Positions 10,951 to 22,930 of a DNA stretch of 64,000 nt are shown one piece after another. Each line of letters opens with the position of its first letter. Within the stretch, counting starts at the first letter, position 1. The notes beneath the pieces are model-generated. The model had not been told where the DNA came from and searched no databases. It saw nothing but the letters and a program-made list of their open reading frames with translations. The stretch covers positions 496,001 through 560,000 of the forward strand of contig JAKLMB010000022.1 of NCBI GenBank assembly GCA_022813625.1, given 5' to 3'. This DNA is from Aaosphaeria pasadenensis. Its lineage: Eukaryota > Ascomycota > Dothideomycetes > Pleosporales. The position numbers were made by a program, and so were the translations under genes.

Positions 10951-13622
10951 ACAAGTTTCCAAGGACGCGGACGGTCTTAATACGAAGAAGTCGCAGGAAC
11001 GAACCTTTCCCCCCCACACTAACGCCCCAACGCTTTTCGCGAGCCCGGGGAAAAGTTCCTAGGAAAGCATTAGCTTCCTGCGTCGTCGTCTCTTGCGACT
11101 GTCGCCCTACGATGTAACTATGAAATACGAGATCGCGTATGCCTATGGTTACCACTGCATCGGCTTGGCGGGGGGCTTTCGGGAAACCAGTACTGTTTGG
11201 AGCCGCGTTTTGGTATCATCATTTCAGGCATCGTTTTTTCTTGTAGGTAGGTAGGCTAAGTCGAGATAGGTTGTACGTATGATAGCTACACAGTGAGACT
11301 GCTTCATTCAGACAGAGTAAGGTAAGGTTTAGAACTGACGACCTGGAGCTACAGTACACAAAACGTAGGCGAGCATCCCAACGCGATACGGTGTGTCTAT
11401 TCTTGCAAACTCGAACTACCGTGCATGTACGTACATACACAATACATACACAACTACTCCATACACTCGCAAACCATCCACCCAAGCCAAGGAACCGAAC
11501 CATCGTACACACATACATACACGCATACATACACATACAATATACGCAAGGCAGACTCCCAGACATTCACATCAAGAGAAAGCACCTGATGCCCCATCCC
11601 CGCTCCCTTCCGCTCCCCACAATCCGCGGAGATTCCTCACGGGGGAAGCATGTCGCGAGCTCGCAAGGTTCCGTTTTAATGAACCAGTTTTTCGTCTTTT
11701 TGGATAACTACGTGTACCGTATATTTGTTCACATTGCGGCGGCGTTCACATGCGGGGGGCCCGGCGGGACGCCTGGGGTGGAAAATATATATACATATCA
11801 ATTTGAAGGTGTTGGCGTTGGCGTTGGGTTTAAGTATGTGGTGATTGAGGCACGGGTTTTTGGCTGGATATTAGGGGGTGCAATATGGTCTTGTTGGAAG
11901 GATTGAGGGGATGTGTGTGAGTTGTTTGCACGGCATGTGTTTGGATGATTGTCAAGGCATAACTGTCTGTATGTATTATGGTATGTACAACATACCTACG
12001 CACACGGTAAAGGATCTCGAAGCGCTGGTGCATTCCGAGGCTCTTCGCCGGCGGTACATCGTCGTCGTCGCCGTCGTCGGAGATGCAAATTCGCACCAAA
12101 GCCCACAATGCCAATGTCACAAGCAAGCAGCCAAGGAGCAACGAAGCAAGTAGGCCGATTACACACGCAATCTACCCAGTACAGTGGCCAACATAGCGGG
12201 CATCGACCCAAAAACCCCAGAGGTCACATGCACAGACATACACGGTGTAGGTAAGACCGTACCGTGTAGGCAGAAGTAGAATCAGATAGAGAGGCAATAG
12301 GGGTCTGGGCTTTCCAATCCATCATAGGTAGATTCATGGTAGGGTGTGTGTGTGGCATAAAAACGATCCTTGGCATGGCAAATCCCAAGGAACTTGCGGA
12401 TATATCTTCGCGTGGTTCCGAAATGATTGACACCTCTCTCTCCCGCACTAGCGCAGGAAGAGAAAGAGTGTGTGGGCATGCAAGCAGGAGGAAGAATTCC
12501 CATAGGGTTGCTTTGGGTAAGGTTGTCATTCGCTTTCCCAGCTGCTTTTAGTTTTGACTGGGGATACGGTCGTGTTGCTTTTGCTTGGTTTGCTGTTGCT
12601 GACGCCCCGCGGTAAGACGAGACGGGGTGTGTCCGAGTTGAGCGGCGCTTTCGGACGGAGCGACGGCAGGATTGCTGGAAATCAAATTGTCCCACCTGCT
12701 AAATCGCTTCGGAAGGATCATGAAAGCCACGCCTCAAAGACGTGAGCCGCGCGAATCATCGCTGGTCTATCTTGGCCGAGTTAGGTGCGTAATCGGAGAG
12801 AACTTTCTTGTGGAGGAGGATGTGATGATTGCTGTGACGGATTGACTGACGTCCAAGTATGCAACATGCTAGCATCGCTAAAGTCCTGACTACCCAACCA
12901 ACCTAGCGGCATGATAGCCAGCTACAGTGATTGACCCCACTCTCAACTCGTACCTCCTGCTGGGGATCATGGAGAAACGATACGATATCTACCTATCTAC
13001 GGTAGCTACCTAGTGTCTCTCTCGCGTGGTTGACCAGCGCATGGGGGGGCGAAAAGAAGGGCCTGCTCTGCATAAGATGTACATACTCCGTACATTCGGT
13101 AGTTTTGAATGCCTTCTTCTTTTGGTCTTTTTGAGCATGTTCCTGTTCCTCCATGCCATGCTTGGGTCTTCATGACGAGGGTATAGACCAATGAGATTGC
13201 TGTCCTTCCAGGTGACAACACTTTTTTGATATCCAGACACTATTCAGCATCCCCCGTGACAAGAATCAAAAAGGCAAACGGTACTTTATTCTACCGAACT
13301 TGTCGTTTCTTACCCAATCTTGCTTTGAACTATAACCGCCGCCGGACACCCGTCCGATTCGTAGCGTGCTTGTCCGTCCAAATCGCAAGACTCGAAAGAC
13401 CATGGTGATGATGCATGAAACGTACCGACCAAGACGTCAATCACTCACCGCACACCCAACAACAACAACCACCGCACCTCAACACGAAGAATGCCTCGCT
13501 GCAAGCAAAAAACAAGGTACATATCTTGCTTGCTTTCTTACACAACGCAAAAAAAAGAGGATTGCCCGCGTCGCACACACATATACGAAATGTATGTACA
13601 CCCATCCAGCCATACCCAAACC

Positions 13623-13673
13623 CACACACACACACACACACCTCCCAGAGCCCCATACCATACCATACCATAC
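13623..13673. repeat. CA-dinucleotide run and (CATAC)4 pentamer array
   Basis: A CA-dinucleotide run at 13623-13641 is followed after 12 bases by four exact copies of CATAC at 13654-13673. These repeats generate several spurious ORFs on both strands. Confidence 0.85.
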
Positions 13674-15084
13674 GCAAACCACGCGCATGCGGGTCCCTCC
13701 TCCCTCCCTCGCTCCCTCCTCATATAAACTCCCAAAAACCCACGACACAATCCCCTCCCCCTCGAGCCATGTACATAGTCACGAACGGGCCTGGCTGTTG
13801 GAAAACCCCAATTCCAACCCCATCTGGATCCCGTAGACAATTCGACCCACCCTCGCGCAGCGTGATCGCTCCGCGCCTGGGAGGCGAGCGAAGGGAGCGA
13901 TGGGGAGCCGCCAATGTGTATTGGCTGCGGCTCAATAGTCTTAATTGTTTTCTTGTGGGGCTTGATGCATCGCAGACAGAGCGTAGCTAGCTAGACCCGG
14001 GACATTGCAAAGCTGGTATGCGCTCTGCAGCATTGCCGGGGGATGGGGGAGGGGAGGGGGAGGGTAAACCCAGCGGGTTGGGGCTTGGCTCCCTTGTTAC
14101 TCTGTCGATGTTTCTTGCAATCATTGCCCTTATACTGCGGCGTAGACTTGGGTTAGCTACTTAACTCGATGTTAGGCGAGGAGGAGAGCTGGGGGGGGGA
14201 GGGGGGAGGGAGGGAGATGGGACCGATTTGGGAATACCCTCGTCGATTTCGTGGGTACGTCTGGCCGATGACCCGGTACCGCTTCGTGTGAGTCGTGACA
14301 GGTTTACAGGTTTTACAGGTTTAGCACGAGCACCAAGCATACACGCACAGCAAGCACAGCACAACGTGGTGGCCGGTCGGTGGTGGTGGTGGGTATGGTG
14401 GGCACCCAGTCCAGGTGTGCATTTTCGAGAAGGACCACGGAAGCGGATCCACGGGCAGATGGGTGTTGGGGAACGGCTATATTGCTGGTAAACATGGAAG
14501 ATTGGGGGGGATGGGATGGGGTAATAGGTTGGTGGGTGGGTATGTAAGACTAGGTACCTAAGACATCAGATCGCACATACATGTAGGTAAGGTACTGCAT
14601 AGATTTGGTGTTCATTCTTTAGATGTAGGCGTACTCGGGAGGCGAAGGTGGTCGATCGAGGCGCGCCTTAAGCGGCTCTATGGAAAGTTAAACAAGACGG
14701 CCCATTTGGTTAAGTTATTCCTTTGTGTTGCAAAAAAAGGTCACGAAGCACACTTTTTGCCTTCTTTTCCCATCGAGCGGTCTCGTCGACGAGTCTACGA
14801 GAGACGGCTCGCCCTTCGCTTGAAGGATTTCATGGGGTGCGGACAGGGGTCAGGCTATATTGATTGGGGAGGGACAGGGTAAATTGTTGGGCTAACCCAC
14901 CGTGCACATATATCAGAGACACGAGGTCAATCAAAAGGTGCAAGACCGCCATGGCGGGTGTGGTCTCTTCGAGATGACTGCAGGTCATTAAGAGTGCTTG
15001 GCTCGCATCTGGGGTTTGCTTTGCAGCAGAGCTAACGAGGCATTTCTGGGAGGCCGGACGGCATGATATTGAACCCTGGTGGGA

Positions 15085-15090
15085 TATATA
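15085..15090 (+). promoter_or_regulatory. TATA-like box of the sugar transporter gene
   Basis: TATATA lies about 120 bp upstream of the ATG at 15211. The leader that follows is rich in C and T near the start codon, as is common in highly expressed fungal genes. Confidence 0.4.
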
Positions 15091-15210
15091 CCTGCGCGCC
15101 GGTCGGCGAAAACATTTGAGAAGCAGACTCGAACGAGATTTCTTTCTCTCCCCCCTCTGAAAGGTTCAAAGTCAAGTCTCTCTGACAATCCGATACCTAT
15201 CGCCGTAATC

Positions 15211-17154
15211 ATGGGTGGTGCTGGAGCAACTGGTGTGGCCGATCCGGTCCTGACCCGCCTCGTCGCCGAAGACAAGGTGCGCTGGTACAAGAAACCGAAC
15301 CTACGCATCCTATACGTCCTGTTGTTCTTCTCTTGTATGGGTATCGAACTTACCTCCGGATTCGATTCGCAATTGATCAACGCTCTTCAGATTGTGCCAT
15401 CATGGGTCGATTGTAAGATTTTAGCATCAGGTGAATGCAGCCGTCTCGATAGAAAACTAACGCGCTGTAGACTTTGGTGACCCTCAAGGCTCTTTGAAGG
15501 GAATAATCAGCGCCGCCTACTCGCTCGGTGCCATTCTCTCGCTACCCCTCGTCCCGATCGTCAATGAAAGGTTCGGTCGACGTGGTTCCATCTTCGCTGG
15601 ATCTTGGGTCATGGTCATTGGTGCCATTATCCAAGGATGCGCCCAGAACGGTAAGGACATGTTAAAATCGAAATGGTGAATGCTCAATTCTGATAACACG
15701 AATACAGCTGCCATGTACATCGTTGCACGTATGATTCTCGGTTTCGGTATCCCTACTTGCATTGTCTCCGGCTCGTCCTTGATCGGAGAGTTGGGTTACC
15801 CCAAGGAGCGTCCAGTCCTGACTTCGCTCTTCAACGTCGCCTACTTTGTCGGCCAGATCATGGCTGCCGGTATTGCTTTCGGCACCAACAACCTGGCTGG
15901 CAACTGGGGCTGGAGGATCCCCTCGTTCCTACAGGCCGCTCCCTCTTTGGTCCAGATTGTCGTCATCTACATGCTCCCCGAATCGCCGCGTTACTTGATC
16001 AGCAAGGACCGCGCGGAGGAGGCCGAGGCCATCTTCATCAAGTACCACGCTGAGGGCGACCGTGACTCTGAGTTCGTCAAGGCAGAAATGCTCCAGATCC
16101 GCACCACCCTCGAGCTCGAGAACGAGGCTGCCAGGCACTCCTGGATGGATCTCGTCGCCACTGCCGGTATGCGTCGTCGTCTGTTGATCACCTCCGCCCT
16201 CGGACTGTTCACCCAGTGGTCTGGAAACACCCTCATCTCGTAAGTTACTTTAAAACCCATCTCGTCTCTTTTTCCCAGGGAGCGTAAAGCTAACGGGTTG
16301 GACCAGCTACTACTTTGGAGATCTTCTCAAGATGGTCGGCATCACTAGCTCCATCCTCAAGCAGAAGCTCAATCTCGCCAATGCATGCTGGGCTCTCATC
16401 AACGCCTTCACCATCTCCATGTTCGTCACCCGCTTCAACCGCCGAACTCTATACCTCACTTGCACCATCTCCCTGCTCTGCTGCTACACTGCATGGACCA
16501 TCAGCATGCAGAAGGCGAACGCGGCCAAGGATGCAGGCACCGTCAACAAGGCTGCTTCTATCGCCACCATCTTCTTCATCTACGGTAAGCCACGTCAAAA
16601 AACCCATCGTCGACTGCCAGACAGCTAACGTGAATCAGCCTACTCCCCATGCTACAACATCGGCTACAACGCCCTCACCTACAGTAAGTCCCTTCACATT
16701 GCTCCCCTCCCAAGGACACCCACTGACAATGTTTCCCAACAGCCTACATGGTTGAAGTCTGGCCCTACATGGAGCGCTCCCGCGGTATCGCCATCTTCCA
16801 GCTCTTCGGCCGTCTCGCCGCCTTCTTCACCACCTTCGTCAACCCCATCGGTCTCAACAACATCAAGTGGAAGTGGCTCATCGTCTACTGCTGCTGGCTC
16901 TGCTTCGAGATCGTCTTCGTGTATTTCCTGTTCCCCGAGACGGCGAACCGCACCCTCGAGGAGTTGGCTTTCTGTAAGTCTCACCTACCTATTGCACTTA
17001 ACCATGTGGGTCGGATTTGGCTAATTGTGACGAAACAGTGTTCGAAGACAAGGCGTTGGCTGAGAAGGCCAACGAGGCTGTTGAGGATGTCGTGCATATC
17101 GGACACGATGAGAAGAATGTTGTTATGACGAGCGAGAAGCCTGCTCACCAGTAG
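15211..17154 (+). CDS. MFS sugar transporter (hexose/lactose-permease-like)
   Basis: Seven exons: 15211-15412, 15471-15650, 15708-16239, 16307-16584, 16639-16683, 16743-16973 and 17039-17154. They encode 527 residues, normal for a 12-helix sugar porter in the plasma membrane. Sugar-porter marks are visible: GFDSQLINALQ in helix 1, NERFGRRGS between helices 2 and 3, PESPRYL after helix 6, QWSGNTLISYY in helix 7, and PETANRTLEEL after helix 12 in place of the common PETKGRTLEE. The QxSGNxLISYY form is typical of the fungal lactose-permease/hexose branch. It probably imports a sugar by proton symport; the substrate cannot be read from sequence. All introns are 54-67 bp with GTAAG-type donors, and the frame is intact throughout. 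Confidence 0.93.
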
Positions 17155-17416
17155 GTTTCGGGCCTCTGACGTTTTGTGATTGGAAGGGGGGGGACCTGCT
17201 GTGGAAGATGTCCGAAATAGGCAGTTTGGAAAGGGGGGGTTAGTAGCATATAATCTTCTCGCCTAATAGTCAATTTATTCTCTGTGGAAGAGCGAAAAAG
17301 CAAATTTGAGCCGTACGATTTTGATCAATCTGCCGTTTTGGTTTGATATTACTTGAAACGTTTTTATATTGCGGTTCATCACTGGGGATAAGACAAGAAA
17401 TGTAGTGGCGCATCCA

Positions 17417-18722
17417 TCAGGCGCCCAAGGCCGCCGCAGGCTTTGCTCCCGCACTTGGCTCTTCCAGAAGGCTTGGATCTACCTCGATTTCAGCCGCTGC
17501 AGCTACCGCAGCCTCTTGTTGGCCTTGCATGGTCTCGTGGCTTTCCATTGGCCTCAATCCCCATCGTTGGAACATCTCCTTGTCTTCGTCCCATCCGTTG
17601 CAGGCTGTGGTCAGCATCTTCTCGCCGGTGAATACCGCGTTGGCGCCGGCCATGAAGCACATGATTTGCTTCTCCTCGCGCATGGTGTGTCGACCTGCGG
17701 CGAGTCGGATGATGGTAGATGGAAGGACGAGGCGAGCGGTAGCGATAGTACGCAGGATGGCATCGAATTTAATGGTCTTGCTCTCTCCGAGTGGCGTTCC
17801 CTTGATTGGCACGAGAGCGTTCACGGGGAATGACTCTGGATGGACGGGGAGCGTCGAGACGGTGTGGATCAGCCCGACGTGGTCCTTGGGCTTCTCCCCG
17901 AGTCCAAGGATTCCTCCCGTGCAGACATGAATACCGGCGTTGCTCACGTTCTTGATCGTAGCTAATCGCTCGTCGTACGTGCGTGTTGTAATGACGCTGG
18001 GGTAATGTTCCCGTGAAGTATCGACGTTGTGATTGTATGCCGTTAACCCAGCGTCCTTGAGCTCCTTTGCTTGCTCGGCATCGATCATACCGAGTGTTAC
18101 ACAGGCCTCCATGCCTAGGGCCCTGACGCCCTTGACCATCTCTTTGACGTTCTTTAGGTTCGTCTTGCGGCCCCTCATGTCCCTCCAGGCAGCTCCCATG
18201 CAGAAACGAGAGCTACCGTTCTCTTTAGCTATCCGAGCAGCTTCAAGGACCGATTCGACATTGACCATCTTTGAAGCTTTGAGACCGGTGTTGTAGCGGG
18301 ATGATTGGGCACAGTAACTGCAATCTTCACTGCAACCTCCGGTCTTTATGTTCATGAGAGTGCACATTTGGACCGCTCCTGGGTTGTGGAATCTCCGATG
18401 GACAGTGGCCTGGTGAGTAGCATGTGATTAGCCAATGGTAGAGCAGGGCAGTATGGGATGTACGCACGGAAGCATATGTGAGCTCCATGAGTGAGGTGTT
18501 GTAGATTTCTGAGATTTCCTCTCGAGTCCAATTGTTTCTCGGGCTAGTTGCGTTGACGGCATCTTCGAAGATGGATGATTTGGGAGCTGCTGGTGGTACA
18601 TTGCCTGCAGATGAGGGGGAGACGGGAGCGTCGATGACTGTGCTGAACCGTCGGAGGTATTGTGAGGAACGGGCGGTTTGTTTTGAGAAGCCGATTGGGC
18701 GTATGAGGGCTCGTGTAGCCAT
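17417..18722 (-). CDS. BIO2: Biotin synthase, mitochondrial
   Basis: Exons 18722-18468 and 18409-17417 encode 415 residues; the 58-bp intron has a GTGCGT donor and a CACCAG acceptor. The enzyme inserts sulfur into dethiobiotin in the last step of biotin synthesis. The radical-SAM cysteines are C111, C115 and C118 in GGCSEDCSYC. Other family blocks are NHNVDTSREHY, CTGGILGLGE, NALVPIKGTPL and FTGEKMLTTACNGWDED. The first 30 residues are rich in Arg and Ser and end RRFST, which fits a mitochondrial targeting peptide. The C-terminal 45 residues are an Ala/Glu-rich extension beyond the bacterial core. It is convergent with the sugar transporter (262 bp apart) and divergent from GCP4. Confidence 0.95.
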
Positions 18723-19676
18723 GGTGGGCGGGAAGATGAATGGGGATTAGAATTGACAAAAGCAAGAAAAAGAAACCGTGCGAAGCAATCAAGGTGATCT
18801 CGTATACGATTGATGGCAAGAAGGACGATGGAATGAAGTGGGAGGTGAGCAAGATGTGAATCCAGGATTGTTGAACTCGGGCGGGGGGGGAAGTGTTCCT
18901 GACCAGTTCCCCCCGCTTGCAATCGGCTTTGACATCATTGGCTGGAGGAAGAGGATAGACGAGGAAATGTGTGTGTGTGTGCACTGTGTATGTTGATGAG
19001 GTGGCTGCTCACCGGCAGCTCCATTGTTATTATTCAATTAGATTAGGTAGGGCCTCCAGCTCCAACTCCAACCCCGATGGTGTCAATCTACTTGTGCATG
19101 TGTTAGAGGGGAGGGGAAATACCACTCATCTCTTCAATCCCGTCTTCAAAACATCTACAGTACTCCGTACTTCAAAGGAAAAAAAAAATCACAATGCAGT
19201 CACAACAGTCACGTCAGGTCAGGAACATTTTCTGCGGGAAGCTATATTTAACTAGCCACGGGAGAGGGATGAGGGGGACCCTCCACACCTCGTATCCGTC
19301 TATCTGGACAATACGAGTCACGACAGAACTTGTATCACAGCCCTACACAGTCCACAGTCCACAGTCCACAGTACCTTTTCCCTGATTTCGTTCCCGTCCC
19401 GTGACTGCGCGACTCTTGTGCCTTCAAGCCTTCGTGACTTCGTGATCTCGCGTCCCTTTCCACTCCACTCCACTCCACTCCCCCACCTCTGGCCACTCCG
19501 CCCACGCATCCTCCGCAATACGCGCCTTGTGGAAATGCGACGCGTCTCCCAATGTGCCGTTTTGAACTCTTGAGCGTCTGCCTGTCCTTTGCTCAAAGAC
19601 ACAACCCCCGGAGGCCCCATCCCCCCACCCAGAGCGCCATCATTGTCGACACCCCGTCCCCGCCATCCCCGCGACT
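18723..19676. promoter_or_regulatory. Divergent promoter region of biotin synthase and GCP4
   Basis: This 954-bp region lies between two divergent start codons. It contains a TACTCCGTA word at 19161-19169, a repeated acagtccacag block near 19345-19372 and an (ACTCC)4 array at 19462-19481, followed by a C-rich leader before the GCP4 ATG. No other gene is apparent. Confidence 0.5.
19462..19481. repeat. (ACTCC)4 pentamer array
   Basis: Four exact copies of ACTCC about 200 bp upstream of the GCP4 start. The reverse complement of the same pentamer forms a (GGAGT)4 array at 53096-53115. Confidence 0.85.
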
Positions 19677-22004
19677 ATGCTACACGAAATCCTCCTCTCG
19701 CTGTCCGGACACCCCTCGGCGCTCTTCGATGCCCCCAGCTCAGACCGGGGCTCCCAAAAATCTTCCCACGTGACCAATTCTACCTCTCCTCTAGCTTTGC
19801 TATCAGCTCCTGAGGCAGAGCTTCTCTCATCTCTTGCACATCTTTCCCGGCTCCATCGGAGGATACGGGATCATGTCGCCAAGATTGCAGCATCCCACCC
19901 CTCCACAGTATGTCGGGCAGTGGCAACCGCAATAACGTCCCACCACCTGGAGAACTTCCAACGCAAAGTCCTGGATGTTGAATCTAGGATCCTTACTCAA
20001 GATGCATCCGCTGTTGGTGCGTACAACATTGTCCCGCTGGCGACGATCGTGGCCGAGTTCTCCGAATTCACCAGGCCCATGGAATGGCTGTGGGAGATGA
20101 GCGTCTTCATGCTGGACGCGGATGATTCGAATCGAAAATACGACACAGAAAGAGCAAATGGAAAGACAGCTTCTGGCGCTGAGATCATGAACAAGCTGCG
20201 AAGCGAAGCCCAGACGGGGTATCCAGATATCGAAGAGACTGCCTTGCACCTGGGGAAAGTAGCAGAGACATCCTGGTTACGACAACTATCGACATGGCTT
20301 CTATACGGTCGACTACCTTCGTTCGGTGCCACGGACTTCTTCATCAGCGCAGAGAATGAGGACGACTTGGTCTTCGTCATCAATCACAAGCTCTTACCGA
20401 AATTCGTCACTCGCCAGACAGCTTCATCCATGCTGTTCATCGGCAAGTCTCTCAATCAAATTCGATCCCTCCCTGCCTCGTCCAAGACCTCAACCATGGC
20501 TTCTTCGATGACTTCCGAGCTCGACCTTCTTCCCACACATGTTGGCTACCTATCAGAGATTACCGCCCCTATATCTTCAGCAAAGATGTCCTCAGCAGTG
20601 ACAAACATCCGACTGTCCCTCTCCCGAAACCTGCTGCAACACCTGTTACCGCGTGAGAGGATCGTCGAGATACTGACCCTCCTCTACCAATTCTTCCTCC
20701 TCGGGCGAGGCGAGTTCGCCACAGTCCTGATCGCAGAAGCAGACGAGAAGATGCAAAGCCGACATCGTGTCCCTGCCCCTGGGAAACCCGGCCACGGCAT
20801 CCAAGGAGTCCTACTGAAAGAAAACGAAATCAACAACACGCTCTCCCGCGCATGGTCCGTCCTCGCCTCCCTCGGCGGCGAAGACGACCACACAGACGAC
20901 ATCCTCGACCTCGCCATGGACATCGTCCACCTGAACGTCCAAACCTCCTCCGCCCACCGCCCCGGCACGCCCGGCCGCGCGCGAGAATCAAACACATCCC
21001 TCCCGACTCTCAGCCCCGTCGTCTTCAGCGACCTCCTCCTCTCCGCCCCCACATCCCTCACCTTCTCCCTCCAACCCCCCTTAGACCTCTTCATGACCAA
21101 ACACGACCTGGACGTCTACTCCACCATCAACGCCTACCTCCTCGCGTGCCGCCGCGCCCACCTCCACCTCACCCACCTCTGGAAGCAATCCTCCATCCGA
21201 CGCGAGCACCCCGCCCCGCCAAACCACACCTACACCAACACGCCCTACGGGCGCTCCATCCTCTCCAAACGCCGCGCCCGCTTCGACGCCCGCACGCGGG
21301 AGATGCGCAAAGTATGGGCGACCTGCTCGGCCGCAATCTTCTTCCTCTCCGAGAGCGAGGCCTACTTCGCCGGCGAAGTCATCCGCGAATCTTTCAACCA
21401 CTTCCTCGCCTGGGTCTCTGGCCCCTCCTCCACCCCCAACCCTCCACCAAACCCACAACCATCAAACCAGAAGCAGCACCAACACGACCCCGAATCCCTA
21501 ACCCGCGCCCACCGGCTCTTCCTGTCCACCATCACGACATCCCTCCTCCTAACCGACACGCCATTCACGACGACGCTCCGGTCCTTCCTGTCCCACGCGT
21601 CGGAGCTCACGGCATTGATATCGCGGCTGCAGGTCGTCCGCGCGTCGCTCGACCTGCAAGACGACGACGGGGTCGAGGATGCTTTCGCGACGGATTATGT
21701 GAGGGAGGAGGGGGAGGTGAGGGTGCAGTTGGATCGGGCAAGGAGGAGGCTGGATGGCGATATGAAGGCGCTTGTTGGGCGGTTGAGGGACATCGACGCC
21801 GAGAGAGTCGGCGGAGATGTCTCGTCTGTTGTGGGGAAGAGGAATGTGGGGGAGGGGGAGGGGGAGGAGGGAGAGGGGATGGTGTATAAGCCGTTGAGGA
21901 TTGGGGGCGTGGATCGCTTGCTTATGAAGTTGGATTGGGGTGCTGTTGATGAGGGGGAGGAGGAGGATGATGATGACGAGGTGGGGAGGAGGGATTTGGT
22001 TTGA
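19677..22004 (+). CDS. Gamma-tubulin complex component 4 (Spc97/Spc98 family)
   Basis: A single exon of 775 residues. The N-terminus MLHEILLSLSGHPSALF matches the start expected of GCP4-type proteins, and the body carries the GRIP1-like (residues about 1-330) and GRIP2-like (about 370-700) regions of the Spc97/98 family, including the DIEETALHLGKVAE and WLLYGRLPSFGATDFFI blocks. GCP4 sits in the large gamma-tubulin ring complex that nucleates microtubules at spindle pole bodies; filamentous fungi keep it while budding yeast lacks it. The protein ends in an acidic tail (GEEEDDDDEV). From about 20650 onward the codons become strongly C-ending, unlike the first 1 kb, and this creates a long ORF in another frame. 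The reading frame itself is intact. Confidence 0.88.
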   Translation: MLHEILLSLSGHPSALFDAPSSDRGSQKSSHVTNSTSPLALLSAPEAELLSSLAHLSRLHRRIRDHVAKIAASHPSTVCRAVATAITSHHLENFQRKVLDVESRILTQDASAVGAYNIVPLATIVAEFSEFTRPMEWLWEMSVFMLDADDSNRKYDTERANGKTASGAEIMNKLRSEAQTGYPDIEETALHLGKVAETSWLRQLSTWLLYGRLPSFGATDFFISAENEDDLVFVINHKLLPKFVTRQTASSMLFIGKSLNQIRSLPASSKTSTMASSMTSELDLLPTHVGYLSEITAPISSAKMSSAVTNIRLSLSRNLLQHLLPRERIVEILTLLYQFFLLGRGEFATVLIAEADEKMQSRHRVPAPGKPGHGIQGVLLKENEINNTLSRAWSVLASLGGEDDHTDDILDLAMDIVHLNVQTSSAHRPGTPGRARESNTSLPTLSPVVFSDLLLSAPTSLTFSLQPPLDLFMTKHDLDVYSTINAYLLACRRAHLHLTHLWKQSSIRREHPAPPNHTYTNTPYGRSILSKRRARFDARTREMRKVWATCSAAIFFLSESEAYFAGEVIRESFNHFLAWVSGPSSTPNPPPNPQPSNQKQHQHDPESLTRAHRLFLSTITTSLLLTDTPFTTTLRSFLSHASELTALISRLQVVRASLDLQDDDGVEDAFATDYVREEGEVRVQLDRARRRLDGDMKALVGRLRDIDAERVGGDVSSVVGKRNVGEGEGEEGEGMVYKPLRIGGVDRLLMKLDWGAVDEGEEEDDDDEVGRRDLV

Positions 22005-22930
22005 TATCACTGAGCAGACACACGTCGTTCAATTCAACTTCAATTCAATTCAATTCAATTCGATATTGATTCCATTTTTATCCTCATCCTCATCCCCATC
22101 CACTCTCGACAGAATCGCGGAAATCCCATCGTGAGGTGCAGATGAGGTATAGATAAGTGAGTGGGTGCTAAGGAAGGGGTATATTAATCCTTTTTAAACA
22201 AAGACGACGACCGAAAAACGAAAATGTAAAAACAGGTATGTAAACAAATATTCGCTCGCTTTTTACTCCCGATAATTTCCCTGTCATTTCCCCAAGATAT
22301 CGCCGCAAAGTGTGAAAGTTTCTCCGTTTTCCTCCTCGTGGGTATTAGTGTTGTGGTGGTGGTGATGGTGGTGGAGAGGAGGGAGGAAGAAAGAGAGAAG
22401 ATGGCGATATGATGACGATGCCTCCCATGAAAGAGGAAGCCTAGGAATCGAACCAGTAAAGATGATGATGGTGGTGATAATGATGATAAGGTGACGATGT
22501 TGACGATGACGATGACGGCCCAAGTATTTCCTCCTCAGTCGGGTCTGAGATTCCTTATCTTTGTGCGCCGGGTCCTTTCCCCTAAACTAAGGAACGATAT
22601 AAAACGAGATTCCAGAAAAGGTCCAATGCTAAACTTCAAGAGGAAAGAGGAAAGAATGATCAAACGCGATCGGAGAAGCCTGCGGATCGAATCGGAAGGG
22701 GAGGGAAAATACGATCGCTTGCTGTGTGGAAGGGTGTTGCTCGAGGGCTCCGTTCAATACCATGACTGACTCCAGTCCCCTCCTAGACGCCTTCCCGTGC
22801 TGATATTAAAGAAAAAGGAAAAGCGTAAACATTTGATGATAACTGTGCTTGCTAGTGCCAGTCGTGCTGGCCGTCGGAAATCGGACGGATACCCCGATAG
22901 TCGTGACAAGAGATGGAAGGGATGGTTTGT
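22005..22930. other. Convergent intergenic region with short repeats
   Basis: 926 bp between convergent stops. It holds (AATTC)4 at 22042-22061 and purine-rich, GATGATG-rich DNA at 22340-22520 that produces spurious ORFs. A tRNA-like B-box word on the minus strand near 22445 has no A box. Confidence 0.6.
22042..22061. repeat. (AATTC)4 pentamer array
   Basis: Four exact tandem copies of AATTC just downstream of the GCP4 stop codon. Confidence 0.85.

Larger units (their letters stand above)
7266..14900. other. Long stretch without a recognisable gene
   Basis: About 7.6 kb in which no ORF on either strand gives a recognisable family, and no chain of splice-compatible ORFs gives a sensible protein. 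The ORFs present are short, and many are translations of simple sequence (ACATAC, CA, ATCCC, poly-purine runs). It holds an inverted repeat at 9697-9780, pentamer repeats at 10931-10950 and 13654-13673, a CA run at 13623-13641 and G-rich tracts near 14040-14220. It could hold a long promoter, a noncoding transcript or decayed repeats. Confidence 0.6.

Noticed and set aside
11391..11906. ORFs rich in His, Thr and Tyr on the plus strand
   Set aside because: They are translations of ACATAC/ACACAT repeats.
20852..21889. 345-residue Arg/Pro/His-rich ORF overlapping GCP4 in another frame
   Set aside because: It is a shadow created by the C-ending codons of GCP4; the GCP4 frame is continuous and matches its family.
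22441..22520. Minus-strand ggttcgattcc word resembling a tRNA B box
   Set aside because: There is no A box at the right distance and the flanks are GATGATG simple sequence, so no cloverleaf forms.
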